Assembly: GCA_037974665.1 (NCBI GenBank)
Contig: CM075765.1
Coordinates: 58,193,747 to 58,257,746, forward strand
Reading direction: 5' to 3'
From: Ehretia macrophylla
Lineage: Eukaryota > Streptophyta > Magnoliopsida > Boraginales > Ehretiaceae
Length of the DNA: 64,000 nucleotides
This document shows positions 23,235-36,292 of the stretch, in pieces (position 1 is the stretch's first letter; each line of letters opens with the position of its first letter). The notes beneath the pieces were generated by a model, which ran no database searches, was not told where the DNA came from, and saw only the letters and a list, made by a program, of their open reading frames with translations. The translations under genes were made by a program, and so were the position numbers.

Positions 23235-26200
23235 AAAAAAATATGTAGTAGTAAAAAAGGATTGGTGTGGAGAAGAGGGTGGCCCCCCTACTCCTCATCA
23301 TTTTAAAGGAGCTCGGCTTTGTATGAGGGTCGTACTGCAGAGCAAGCAAAGAAAATGTAAGGGCGCGTGTTACCACTCCTGCAAGAAAACGGATGCGCAT
23401 TAGCACAACGGCTTTCGCACCCCTTATTGAAAACTCAAGGAAAGCCTGATATGAGAAAGATGCACGAAAGCATCCAAGCTACCCATACAAGGGGCTTGGG
23501 CTTGAAAGCCGACCTTACTCAACAAGCACTTTATTAGTAAGGTTGCTTGTTTCCATTCATTGAAGATTCTATCTACAAAAGAAGGTCAACGGGGGATACT
23601 AAAATGGCTCTCACTGACACCATTTACGAGAAGGTGAGGCGTACTGCGCTTTTCAATCGCCATACGGTTCGCCTTAAAGCTTTAAAGACGGAGAAGAGGA
23701 GAAGCAATTATTTATGTAATTACGGTCTTTGTTGGCCGTTGTTCCGGTCGAGCACTCTCTTTAATTTTTCCAATTCCGTCTTACCAAACAAGACTGACCT
23801 TTTACCAACCCGTGAAGGGTTGTGAGGCTAGACCATGTATGAAGAATGAATCTATATCTGTAACCGAAAGTTGCTGGCCAGCGACCGCTCAACGGTTCGA
23901 GCCCAATACAGTGGTCTTGGTTCCGATTCGACAAAGGTAGAATGCCTAGTCGATGGTCTAGTACAGTAAGTAGTAGGCGTGTTCGTTTTGGCTCCCGAGC
24001 GAGAACGATAAATAGGAGATGCACCATCCTTGCTGCTACGTACGTTTTCTTTGACTTGACAGATTCATCCAATTGAACCCACACTCAAAGGAGGACCACA
24101 AGCTCGGGGCTCGACGAAACATAAAGTATCAGCATTAAGAAACCTCTTGGGGTTAGCAGTGAAAAAAAGAGCCCGACATTCATTTCTTTATGAATATTCA
24201 TAGTTGAGTTTACTAAAACAGGGACCACCCTCATCGTGGTGATTAAAGGACACCTCTAATCGTTCCCCTCTACTGTGACACGTTCCCTCCCAGTTATATG
24301 ATCAAGGGGATCAGTTAGCTAGAAAGCGGGGCTATTCTTCTTCCGGGGAAACAAAGTCATCCCTTCTTCCACAAGTAGAGATAAGGATTTAGTCACTGCT
24401 GCTAATTATTCTTATTTTTTATTTTTGTTTTTAATGTTGAAAGAGCTTTTGACACTTGTTTAATCTTCGAGTGCTATGCCTACTTCCCTTGCATAAATTG
24501 GAATGAATTTGAATTGTATCACTAGTCTTTCTCTTTAGCTCTTTTTCCAGAATAAATATGTCATGTGTGGATTGGCGTAAAAAGCCAGATCTTATTTTGT
24601 ATGCCTTAAAAATGAAAGTTAAAGAAGATCCGGGATTCGGCTTTGGTCACCGGGTCAACTCTCCCACTAAGAGAAGTTATCAAATCATTGGCTTTAGACA
24701 GTAATTTCTTTGATGTCTGTAGGAGGAAAGTTATTTCTTCATCCGTAGTTATACTGATTTAGGAATAGATCTTGGCTCTGAAGGCTTTTCTTCTCGATTT
24801 TTTGTCCTCTAGTTCCCACTTATTCTAAGTCTATGGTAGAGCTAGAGCCTGGGAAGGTTCTCCATGACAGATGAGAAAGGCTTTTTCGTCTTTAGTATTT
24901 AGTGGTAGTCACTCACAGCCCCTTTCTTTTAAACAAGAACTCCATAGTTTATTAGTTGCATCTGAGGTTCAAAGCCCTGCCCATAGAAGGGATGGAGACA
25001 GCTACTTTTAGAATGAGAGAGCCATGGACCAATGCAATGAATATGGACTTATAGCAAGAAGGATTATCAACATATCATTCTAATATATATTGGAAGGATA
25101 ATCATCTGTCGCTATTAAGAGAGCAAAGTCTTCTTTAAAGCCAAATGATATAACTTAGTAAAAACTACCATGCCAATCTCCAATATTGAAATTGGAAACC
25201 TAGGGCTTCTTCGCGTTTGGCTTTTAAAGGATGTCATAATGGTTCTTGCAAGCCTTGAAAAGGGGCCGGTTCATGATTGCTTGGGAATTCCCACCTTTTT
25301 TAGGAAATGTTCAAAATACATGCCAAGGAAATCTGTCAAAAATCATATCAAAGTCAAACATAGAAGTCAGGTAATACGGCTGTGGAAACTATACCCAAGT
25401 AAGGGGTTTCCCAGATCAAGGCCCCCTAAAAACATCAAGGGACGCTACTCCATTGGTTCATAATATGTCCGTCAGCCATGTCCTAAAAGACTAAACTGTA
25501 CAAGCACCCCTCAAAAACAATCTCTTCTTGAAGCGGATCTATGATAGTATACCTTATTATAAGCTTATTCTAATTAATTGTAGTACTAGTACAAGTAACA
25601 GCGCATATGCGGCAACAAAGCTGATATACGCTTGAAGCTTTCATGAAACAACAAGGAGGGGAAACCATGCTTCTACGACCGGGCAGTGAGTAAATGATAG
25701 AGGAAAACCTATTACCTGAATATGTTCTTTGCCTGAACATATAGATGTTTGTGAATGAAACAGCTGCAAGGCGAAGGAGTAACCATGCATGTAATCGGTT
25801 GACAATAAGGATCATACTTTCATGGCACTAAGACAAATGCAAGCTACTTGCATCTAATCTAAGCTACCGAGACTGCAGCTGCCCATCAGTAATAGTAATG
25901 TACACTATAATGCCTGTGTGATGAAAATCCTGTGGAAATATTAGGCATTAAGAAACCGAGGCAGAGTGGTTTATAATTGAACTTTGCTGTGTCCCTCAAG
26001 GCCAGTCTCAGTTGATTCCCTCCAACATCATTGTGAGCCAGAAATGCCGTGGAGACTTTGACCATCCCAGCTGAAGAAAAGTATACTTTCTAAGCACTTA
26101 TTCTTAAGTTGGCTTTCATCGACAGGTAGGGTAACCAAGGCAATCTCGATTTAAGACTAGACTAGGAAATCCTATTAGGTAACATCCCGCCTTTCATAGT

Positions 26201-27005
26201 GATTGCATTCATTCATTTATGGATTTGAACGATGCCGCCCGTTTTCATTTCATGGTAAACCACTACTTCGCCTATTTGTTGGACTTTCTTAGTTCAGTTT
26301 GAGGATTGAGGACTTCGTTCCTCAGCAAAGAACTACAGCGAATGGTATCTACATAAGCCTCGAGTCTCTCAGTGGAAAAATTAATGCAGCCCATACACAA
26401 CCTAAACCTATTACCTGAAAGGGTATGACATCCGTACCTATTGCATCGTTTGCCTTAATGATGAAGCAGGCAAGAGCAAGAAAGACTTCGTAGCAGAATA
26501 GGAGTTGGTTCTTCCATATTTAGATAGCCGTAATGTTCAGAACCCGTTCTACTTTCAGCTTGAAGTTTGTGGACGTTAGCACGTATGGGTGGTATGAGTG
26601 CCATCAACGTATCCTAAGAAATCACACTTTTGAGCTCACAGGATTAGAACAAAAAGAGAACGAAGGGAAGAATAAATGGAAAGGCTCTGCAACTTAAAAA
26701 TAAGATAGGCTGGAAAACTGGACAACTGGGAAGAGATACAGAAAAGATGCCAACGATGGGATGGGATTTGAAGATGTCTTTACAAAATCGCACTTCTGCT
26801 CGTGACTGTACGATACAAGGCAAAAAATTTCATTACTATGAGAGACTATGAGGTGGGCTTGGAAGCAATCAATTCGATGAAGTATGCATATATCTTGTGG
26901 TCACTTACAAGTCAGATCTCTTCTACTTTAGTTGAGAAGGTTCAACAGGAACGAATTTTATACCCATTCCTTAGCACACTTGAGGCTTGGAAAGGAAAAG
27001 AACCT
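23235..27005. other. Mitochondrial-type intergenic DNA
   Basis: No gene identified in about 3.8 kb. The first kilobase (23540-24100) holds a 92-codon plus-strand frame (23547-23825) with a basic segment, TIYEKVRRTALFNR, that I do not recognise. Other open frames (25170-25463 plus, 25570-25815 minus) have no family features. Could contain decayed mitochondrial spacer or intron; a similarity search is needed to say more. Confidence 0.35.
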
Positions 27006-27043
27006 GAGGTTTGAAGATGCTCGACAGATAAGGACAGAAATGG
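27006..27043 (+). repeat. Dispersed repeat copy B
   Basis: GAGGTTTGAAGATGCTCGAC then AGATAAGGACAGAAATGG. It aligns without gaps to the other copies and in the shared frame reads LRFEDARQIRTEME, inside an open frame at 26932-27144. Confidence 0.75.
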
Positions 27044-28639
27044 AGAACGGGTTCTTGGATAACCAAGAGATTACTGGAGTGACAAATAACTTCAATACCA
27101 TCTTCGATAGAGTAGAGCGAAGGAAAGGGTTCGGGAATGACTAAAGCACTACTAAAAGGGAAAGTTTGGTAGGGCAGTCTACTCATGTATGACGGTTTTA
27201 CCCCTTTCAAAGATTTGACTAGAAGAGAAGGCGAGCTAGTAGATAACGACCTAACTGATCTTTTGAACAGTCCTTCAGCTTCAATCAAATAGGCCATAGA
27301 TCGAGATTTATTCATAAGACAAACGACTACCAGAAGACTATAACAACTCCTTACTAAGCAAGATGACTCCATCGTCTGACATATGAGAGTGGACTCAAAC
27401 CAAGAAAAATGAGGTTTTTAATCCTTGATTGAATTTAATTGAAAAGTTGCAAAACACCATTGTTCAGTCACTCCTTCTTGTGCGGAAGTCAGTCTGTTCC
27501 GTGGATTTGATCAAGCAAGCTAGCGAGCCAGGAAACTGGACAATGGAGGACACAGGAAACACAAAGATAGGAGAAATATTAAAGTGATTTTGACTAAGAG
27601 TAACTCGACTCTGAAAAAAGTAGAAAAAGCTCCTTTCTAGTTTCTCTCATTTCAATCTTCACAAGTTTGGTTTGTCTGCAAGGCTCAATCAAAGTAGTTC
27701 GTCCTCCTTCTCAAGTTCCGGATGACAGCTATTCCACTGGCTGTTCCCTATTCTAACACATCAATCCCGACTTAGGTTTTGACTTCAGCCTCAACATTGT
27801 TCTCTATTTCTTATTCTTCATCTAAATCCTATTTCTTCCTCCTTGTAGCATCCTGAAATGGAGGGTTCGTGGGGTTTGCCTATATGCTGCATGTATTTTC
27901 TATCTTCTCTAATGGTGGAGCATAGTGAAAAGAGAGTCGTTTAAGCCATGAAGTGCATGTTTGCCTATCCGGCTAGATAAACTTACCTTTCTCTGCCCTA
28001 GGCATGTTCTATTAAACCCGTTTAGGGAAGGTAACCCATGTCAGGATGAGACATCATCAATCCTGGATTTGGCGCCAATGGGACAGGTTTACCCAAGAAG
28101 GGGAAAGGCAAAGGAATGTAATAGAATAGGCGTATTGGCCCTAGAAGAGAAGAGATCCAACCTAAGAACATAGAAACTAGCTGAAAGCATATATGCGACT
28201 AAGAGTACTAGTAAGAGTTTATATGTGACTTACTGTACTAGTAGTAGCTTATTATTAGTAGTAGTAATAACAGCGGATATGCGAAAGAAAGTACCTATTC
28301 ACTATGGTTGGCTTAGGTTATCCTTCGATCTATTTCCGTCATCCCAGATTCCATCAACTTAGAAACCCGGGCAACCTCGTCCCTTATCACTTGTTCGAGA
28401 GCTACAACTTCACCGATGACATCGCTATTTTCGGATATCAAAGGTGCAATCCACAAATCAATCGCATGTGAAAAGTATGGGGAGTAGATTCATTTCACCG
28501 ATGCTTCGATCACTTCTCGACCGGGACTTCTTCCTATAGATACTGGAGAGATAGATCTCAAGGAAGATTATAACTACTTCCACGCAATGAAAAGATGAAT
28601 CGATAGTGTTACCAATTTTAGGGAAAGCAGACTGAGATA
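27044..28639. other. Intergenic DNA left of element 3
   Basis: About 1.6 kb with no recognised gene. A local run of TACTAGTA and ATTAGTAGTAGTAATAA words occurs near 28195-28270. The last five bases before element 3 (28640-28644, GTGAT) are its target duplication. Confidence 0.35.
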
Positions 28640-29011
28640 GTGATTGTGACGCCCGAGCTTTTTGCCTTGCATTAAATTACTGTTGCACCCATTATTTGCG
28701 CATTTCCTTCTATGCTTTATTAACTGTCTTCTTTAGCCACTATTCACTGCATTTTCAAACTCCATTATATTAGTGAATTAACAATTTTATTAAATCATAT
28801 TAATTGTTAAAAGAGTGAGAAAAATGTGCAATTGAGCTAGAAATTATAGGAGTACTCGTTTGGGAAATGCTTTTAGCAAACTATGAATTGTGTTACGTAA
28901 CTTAATTTGGTGACTTAGTTAGCTAGCGTTCATTTTCACCTTAGGCTCGTTTTAAAGTTAACAACGCTCATTTTAGAAGTCCATTTAAGTACCCAACTTA
29001 GCCCCATTTAT

Positions 29012-29017
29012 TATATA
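29012..29017 (+). promoter_or_regulatory. Putative TATA box, element 3 LTR
   Basis: TATATA within TTATATACTC, about 207 bases upstream of the donor at 29219. Position matches the boxes in elements 1, 2 and 4. Confidence 0.5.
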
Positions 29018-30545
29018 CTCAAACACAACACACACTAGCTTATAAAACACAAAACAAAAACAAAAAATAGAGCTGAAAAAAACACTGTAGAACCCGACAG
29101 CCTCTCTTGCACTTGGGATAAATTTTTTCATCTTCAATTCTTCACTTCAAGCCAAGCCAAGCTAGGAGAACATAGTTTAGGGTATTTACAAGCCTCCCGA
29201 TAGCTCCTTCGCGCATTGGTGAGGGATTTCATGAATTTTTGCGTATTTTAAAATTGTTGCTCTTTTCTTGATTTGTTAGAAATGTGTTCCAATGCTATTG
29301 TAATGCTTACATATGCTATTATACCTTGTATATAAGTGCTAGAGAATGTATTTAAGCCACTGGTTCGCATTTTTAACGGTTAGAATTGTTAATTTGATTT
29401 ATGAGGTGAATAGCAACGAAATTCAAGGGTTTTGTGTAATTGCGCGAATTAGCTTGATTCAATGCTTCTAATAGATGCCTTAGGTGCTAATGAAGGTAGT
29501 TTAATAACCCCATGCATTTGAATTGCTTTAAATTTGCATTGAACGTGAATTGGCCGACTTTAACAAAGAGATTTCGGGGTTAATGTGAATCCGGGTGGAT
29601 TCGGGCTTCACTTTTAGAATTCTTAGGATACCTAGGTGCTTTAGAAGCTTTGTCAACCCTCATTTGAAGGTCGGTTGAAGTATGTGTAGTTTAAAAACAT
29701 AATAGTGGAATTAGGGCTTTTGGGGGTAATTGCACGTGTTTGAGTGTTGTAGGGGTGCCTTAGGGGTTACTTAGAAGATTGGTATAGCTTCTCCTCAAAT
29801 TTGAAACCTTAACTTTGATTTGGAAGAAAAATAGCTTGAATAACAAAGGGGTCTAAGTGCAAATTCAGTTGTTTCTCGCTTCTAAGTCCATAGCATGGTT
29901 CCTTAGGTGTTTAAATGTAGTTTCAAGTTGATTTGGAACTTTTTGTATAATTCTAAATGTATCTTATATATGCCCCTTTGAAAAGTTGTTTATTTACTTG
30001 TATAAACTGCTTCTAATCTATCTATACTGTGGTCAACCTACTTTGTTGATCCTCTTATGTGTTATTGCTTATATTATTGATAATGACTCGTCATCGTTAA
30101 GTGCATTGCATAGTGGTTGCACAACCATAGTGTCAGGGGCGGATATGTTGAATATCAGCTGGGCAACAGAGGGCTTGCTGGTGGATATTCAAACTCCGTG
30201 CCCTAGTCCCTCATTTGCCTGGTCCGGAGATTGCCAAGGGATGTTGGGTCATAGGATTATCGGGGTACATCCGGAGTACACCCCCTAGAGTGTTTGGGGT
30301 TATACCGGCTTATCGTGATCGTGATCGTGGTTCGTGGATCGTGAATGAAGACCAAGTGAAGATTGGAGTACAGGGTTATGTGAAATGTATCCTTTTTAAT
30401 GTGTGGTTATTTAAGCTATTGTTATTTCTTGAATTGTTTAATGGCTATCGTTGTTTAACTATATTACATGTTGCATTGCATGCCCCGGGACCTTATCCCT
30501 CACTAGGCAACAATGGTTGCTCATACATCGATATATGTTTTAGGA

Positions 30546-30614
30546 AGTGCTGAGGATGAACCCCATCTAGTTGAGGTGCTAGTGGAAGAGGAAGAAGTTC
30601 AAACAGATCCTTAG
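30546..30614 (+). other. Acidic mini reading frame after LTR splice acceptor (element 3)
   Basis: Twenty-two residues then TAG: SAEDEPHLVEV, then LVEEEEVQTDP. The 3' LTR copy (38111-38185) reads SVEGEPHLVEV, then LVEEEEVRTDLLP. Against element 4 the differences include one whole-codon indel and several third-position changes (GAA/GAG, CTT/CTA, CAG/CAA), a pattern expected from coding constraint. Putative introns: 29219-30543 and 36785-38108. The joined frame upstream of the junction is open for 14 codons and resembles element 4, but begins after a TAG with no ATG. An unspliced ATG (ATGGTTGCTCAT, starting near 30513) is in frame in the 5' LTR. Confidence 0.4.
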
Positions 30615-31143
30615 CCTTAGTTGCTGTGTGTTTGTTGTCTAAGGTGGTTGTGCCTTCTTGTTGTTACTTGGCGTACTTGTATTGCTATAGCATGTTCTAT
30701 TTTGTGGCCTTAAGGCTATGTATATTCTTGTAGTTGCAAGTTAAAGATAGTTGGTTGTAGTAAGTGAAGTAATTATGTGGCTTGTAATAACTTTTAAATT
30801 ACTTCTTTTAGTTCTTGCATGCTTGGGGTGTGTATAATAGTTGTATGTTTGGTTTCAACTTCTAAGATTGTCCTAATGTTAATTTAGAATAGTATGATGA
30901 ATGAATTTATGAAGTTGTTAAGTTGGTTGCATGCTTGTGTGAATCTAAACTTTCGTTTGTTTCAAGGCTTGGATGGCCTTGAACCTTTGTATTTTAATTA
31001 TACAAGCTTGTTTTAGTATATTGTGGCTATTTTAAGCATTTACAGGTTTCCAAAATGTTCACGGTACAGAGGAGACTCTGTCCGCTTATCGGGTCCAGAC
31101 TTAACCTTTAGCGTGGGGTTGGGTCGGGGCGTTACATTTTAGG

Positions 31144-31155
31144 TGGTATCAGAGC
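31144..31155 (+). promoter_or_regulatory. Element 3 primer binding site
   Basis: TGGTATCAGAGC, standard initiator tRNA-Met complement, seven bases after the LTR end. Confidence 0.9.
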
Positions 31156-31503
31156 TATAGATTGCATGAAGTCGGATTAAATTTCTCGGTCTATGGGTAG
31201 GGGTCTGCTATGTGATTTTCTGATTGTATGAAATTGTAGTTCTTAAATTTGCCTAATTGAAATTTGAATTGGGAATGAACGTACTAGTATGACAATGGAA
31301 TGCGAAAGCTCTTTAAGAGTTAATGTTTGAAAGTGAAAAGTCTAGAATGTCAAGCATGATTAAGTGACTATCAACCTCTTGTATGTGAACATTCTTCTAG
31401 TGTAATATGTGACTTATGTGGACTTACTTTAACTTCCTCCTATGTGCTTTATCTATAATTTATGTAAACGCCTATCATAATACTTTGCATTCCAGCTGTT
31501 GAG

Positions 31504-34500
31504 ATGAGGAGAAGGGGCAGACCAGGGAGAGAGCCGGAAGAAGCTCCTAGGCAGGGTGTACCGGGAGAGGGTAAAGGTGTAGCAGAGAATGCAGTGCCTC
31601 AGGGACCAAAGCCCAACACTACACAGATTCTGGCTACTATGGCTACTGCTATGAATACTATTGCCCAATTCATAACTTAGCAGGGTCAGACAAGGGATGC
31701 TAGAGGCAATCAGGCCGCCAGAGCCGAGGGTAGTGGTGCTACTGGAGTTAATTTGTACGACAGATTTCTACATCACGGGGCCTACAGCTTCTTTGGAGAA
31801 CCTGATGATAAGAAGACCGAATTGTGGTTGAGGAAATTTGAAAGGATGGCTACAATTCTTGAGTGCAGTGATGAAATAAAAATTACTTTTGCTACATTTC
31901 TTCTGGAGGGTGACACCAAGGAATGGTGGCGTACTATTAATGAGAAATGGGAAGCCGAGACAGTTCAACATTGATGCACTGACTTCGTTCGAGAGTTCTG
32001 AGATAAATATATATCAGTGGTTAGCCATGAGAGACGTCAGGCAGAGTTCATAGATTTGAAACAGGGAAATATGACAGTAGATCAATATGAGGTTGTTTTT
32101 ACTAGGCTTTCCCATTATGTGCCGGCTTTGGTAAAACCTGAGGACATGAAGATGCAGAGATTCATTATGGGATTGAGGAATGATATTATGCTTAATTTGT
32201 CTGCGAATGATTACCCTAACTATGCTGCAGTGGTCAGAGCCGTCTCGAGATATGAAAAACGCAAGACAGACGTTTTGGCAAAGACTAGTCAGTCGAGTAA
32301 GCGTCAGTTCTAGTCTCAGAGTCAGGGGTACTAGAGGCAGACTATTCCAGTTGGGCAGAGTCCACAGCCGAGGCAGACACAGAGTTATACAGAGCCTGCT
32401 TAGATTCAGCCGCGACCAGCCCAGAGTCAGAGTCAGAGTCAGAGTCAGGGGCAGACCCGACCAGCAGTAGTTTGTTCTCAGCAGGGTAGTTCAGCCACCT
32501 CTACTTACAGAGCTCCTACGGGAGGCACTGTTGCAAGACGTCACCAGCAGTGCAGCTTCTGTCAATGCCAGGGTCATAGTGAGGAGAATTGTTGGAAGAG
32601 ATTGGGCCGATGTACCGGATGCGGCAGTGATCAACACAGGGTTAGAGACTACCATAAATTCAAGAATACCAGGGGTCAGACATCTGGTCAAAGTAATCAG
32701 ACCAGGGGTTCAGTTGCAGCACCAGTACTGTAGGGTCAGGCCCGAGTATTTGCCTTGTATGCAGAGGTGCTTCCGAATACGACTGCTATAGTAGAAGGTA
32801 CTTTTCTTCTTAATGATCAATCAGTTAAAGTTTTAATTGATTCTAGGGCTTCGCATTCATTTATTACACCTATTTGTGCACAAAATGCTAAGCTGAAACA
32901 TGATAAACTGTTGTATGATATTGTGGTTTATACTCCTATAGGGCCGAAGTTTGTCACCAAATCTATCTGCAAGGCATGTAATATTTTTATTCAAGGTTGT
33001 GTTTTTCCAGCCGGTTTAATTATTCTACCTTTCCGCAACTTTGAAATTTTATTGGGGACGGACTGGTTAGGTAAATATTATTCCCAGCTTGATTGTAGAA
33101 AGAAGATTGTAAAACTAGAAATGCCCGACCAACCCGTACTTGAAATAGTTGGTAGTAGAAAATCTACGGGAACTCCTATTATATCTTCTATTAAAGCATC
33201 AAAAATGTTAGGTAAGGGTTGTGAGGCTTACTTTACTTATTTGATTAATCAACCTGGTGATCAATTGAACTGAATGACGTACCTATCGTGAGAGAGTTTC
33301 CGGGGGTGTTTCCTGAGGAGTTACCTGGTTTCCCACCTGATAGAGAGATAGAGTTTGTGATCGACTTATTACCAAGGGCTACTCCTATCTCTAGGACTCC
33401 GTACAGAATGGCTCCACCTGAGTTGCAAAAATTGAAAATTCAGTCGCAGAGTTTACTTGAGAAGGGATTCATTCTGCCGAGTTCTTCACCTTGGGGTGCA
33501 CCGGTCTTATTTGTTAAAAAGAAAGACGGATCTCTTCGGTTATGCATTGATTATCGGGGTCTTAATCAGATAACTATCAAAAACAAATATCCATTGCCTT
33601 TGATTGAGGAATTATTTGATCAGCTGCAAGGTGCCAGGGTATTTTCTAAATTCGATCTGAGGCAGGGCTATTATCAGTTAAGGATTAAGTCCGATGATAT
33701 TCCCAAAACTGCTTTCGGAACTCGGTATGGCTATTATGAGTTTGTTGTTCTGTCGTTTAGGTTAACTAACGCTCCTGCCGTATTTATGTATTTGATGCAG
33801 AGAGTATTCCGCCCATATCTGGATCAGTTTGTGGTTATTTTCATTGATGATATTCTTGTCTATTCTAAATCTGAGGCGGAACATGAGCAGCATCTTAGAA
33901 TTGTGTTGCAGACTCTTCAGGAGCATCGGTTATTTGCAAAGTTTAGCAAATGTGAGTTCTGGTTAAGGCAAGTCACTTTTCTGGGCCATATTATTTCTCA
34001 GGATGGAATTTTTGTTGATCCAGCAAAGATTGAGGTTGTCATGGCATGGAAACCGCCGGAGACTGTTACAGAAATTCACAGTTTTCTGGGTTTAGCGGGT
34101 TATTACAGAAGGTTTGTCAAGGATTTCTCTAAAATTGCTGGACCTTTGACTCAACTCACTCGAAAGAAAACTATATTTGACTGGAATGAGAAGTGTGAGG
34201 CTAGCTTCCAGGAATTAAAGAAGAGATTAACCACAGCTCCTATTCTCACTCTACCTGAGGGTACCGATAATCTGGTAATCTATAGTGACGCTTCTAAGGA
34301 TGGTTTGGGCTGTGTATTGATGCAGAATGGGAGAGTTATTGCTTATGCTTCTAGAAAACTGAAACCTTATGAACTTAATTACCCGACGCATGATCTCGAG
34401 CTTGCAACTATCATCTTTGCATTAAAGAAATGGCGTCACAATCTTTGGGGTAATAAATTTAAATATTTACTGATCACAATAGTCTGAAATATTTCTTTTC

Positions 34501-36292
34501 TCAGAAAGAGTTGAATATGAGGCAGAGGCATTGGTTGGAGTTGCATGAGGATTATAATTGCACTATCAATTATCTGCCAGGTAAGGCTAATATTGTTGCT
34601 GATGCTTTAAGCAGAAAGGCTACAATTGCTAGTCTAATCATCAAAAATTGGGAGTTCATGGAGGAATTATGTATATGGAGGCCCAACACTTTAGATTCTG
34701 GTATTCAATTTGCAAGTTTGCATATTCAGTCTCTTTTATTATCCAGGATTAGAGAAGCTCAACAAGTTGATCAGCAATTGATGGAAATCTTAGAAAAGTC
34801 AAAAGGGGGAGAGTCAGATTTCAAATTACATGATGATGGACTTCTTAAGTTCAAAGGCAGAATTTGTATTCCTTCTGAGCTAGCTTTAAAGAAAGAAATT
34901 CTTGTAGAGGCTCATAATTCTAAGTATACTATTCATCCAGGCAGTACCAAGATGTACATAGATCTGAAACAGAACTACTGGTGGAACAACATGAATAGAG
35001 AGATTGCTGACTATGTTGCTAAATGTCTTACATGTCAAAAAGTTAAATCTGAACATCAGAGACTGGCAGGGTTGTTGCAGCCATTGGCCATTCCTGTTTG
35101 GAAATGAGATCACATTACCATGGATTTTGTGTCAGATTTACAGCGGTCTTAGAGAGGTCATGATTCCATCTGGATTGTTGTGGATAGATTGACCAAAACA
35201 TCTCATTTTATTGCTACAAAGAAAACTGAATCTCTTGATAGGTTGGCTGAAATTTATGTTGAGAATATTGTTAGACTTCATGGGATTCCCAAGATTATTT
35301 TGTCAGACAGAGATCCCAGATTTACATCTCAGTTCTGGCAGAAGATTCAAAAAGCTTTGGGCACGACATTGAGCTTCAGTACCTCTCATCATCCTCAAAC
35401 TGACGGACAATCTGAAAGAACTATCTTAATATTAGAGGTTTTGCTTCGAGCATGTATTCTGGACTTCAGTAAGAGTTGGGAGAAATACTTACCTCTTGCA
35501 GAATTTGCTTATAACAACAGTTATCAAGCTACTATCGGTATGGCACCGTATAAGGCTTTGTATGGGCGTAAATTCAAATCTCATTTGTATTGGGATGAAG
35601 TTGGAGAGTTGAAATCTATTGATCCTACTTTATTGCCAGAGATGAACATAATGATTGATAATGTTCAGCTTATCTGAAAAAGAATGCCTACAGCACAAAA
35701 TCGGCAAAAGAGTTATGCAGATAGACGTTGTCGCGATCTAAAATTTGCTGTAAGGGATCGAGTATTTCTGAAAATTTCTCCTCGCAAAGGCTTGATTTGG
35801 CATGGCAAGGGAGGTAAACTCAGTCCTCGTTACGTGGGACCGTTTGAACTAATCGAAACTATTGGTGATTTGGCTTATCGACTAGCTTTGCCTCCTAGCC
35901 TGGGTAGAATTCATGATGTCTTCCATGTTTTTATGCTTCGGAAGTATCAGCCAGATCATTCTCATGTTCTTGAGCCCGTGCCACTAGAGATCAGTGAAAC
36001 TTTGACCTACACGTAGAAACCTCTTCGAATTGTTGATTGGAAAGTTCAGGAGCTGAGAACTAAAAGCATTTCGATGGTTAAAGTTATGTGGGATCATCAT
36101 GGGTTGGAGGATGCTACCTGGGAAAGGGAGGATCATATGCGAGATCAACATCCAGAGTTATTTACCGAATCATGTAAGAAATGCGTGGGCGCAATTAGTT
36201 TAAGCGGGAGAGGATGTGACGCCCGAGATTTTTGCCTTGCATTAACTTATTGTTGCACCCATTATTTGCGCATTTCCTCTGTGCTTTATTAA
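31504..36292 (+). pseudogene. Element 3 gag-pol, stops and two frameshifts
   Basis: Starts ATGAGGAGAAGGGGC. In-frame stops include 31678, 31972, 32311, 32332, 32401, 35105, 35150, 35675 and 36014. Single-base deletions near 33265-33273 and 34461-34472 shift the frame. Recognisable parts: gag, CCHC region near 32550-32660 (second knuckle degraded), protease site near 32840 reading DSRASHSF (glycine of DSG lost), RT with [10 protein letters not shown] and FIDDILVYS but SFRLTNAP in place of the usual PFGLTNAP, RNase H YSDASKDG, integrase SDRDPRF and TDGQSERT, chromodomain words KVMW, EDATWE and HPELF. The last frame runs through the polypurine tract and 78 bases into the 3' LTR before TAA, as in element 4. 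Not functional. Confidence 0.93.
36202..36214 (+). promoter_or_regulatory. Element 3 polypurine tract
   Basis: AAGCGGGAGAGGA before the 3' LTR; one C interrupts the purine run that is unbroken in elements 2 and 4. Confidence 0.75.

Larger units (their letters stand above)
28645..31136 (+). repeat. Element 3 5' LTR
   Basis: 2,492 bases, TGTGACGCCC to GTTACA. TATATA at 29012-29017, donor GTGAGG at 29219, acceptor TTTTAG ending at 30543, acidic mini frame 30546-30614. An open frame of 100 codons (29986-30288) lies in the GC-richer middle; the equivalent frame in the 3' LTR is broken by TAG. Confidence 0.95.

Noticed and set aside
26971..27372. 133-codon minus-strand frame
   Set aside because: No recognisable domain, overlaps the opposite-strand frame containing repeat copy B, and lies in spacer DNA.
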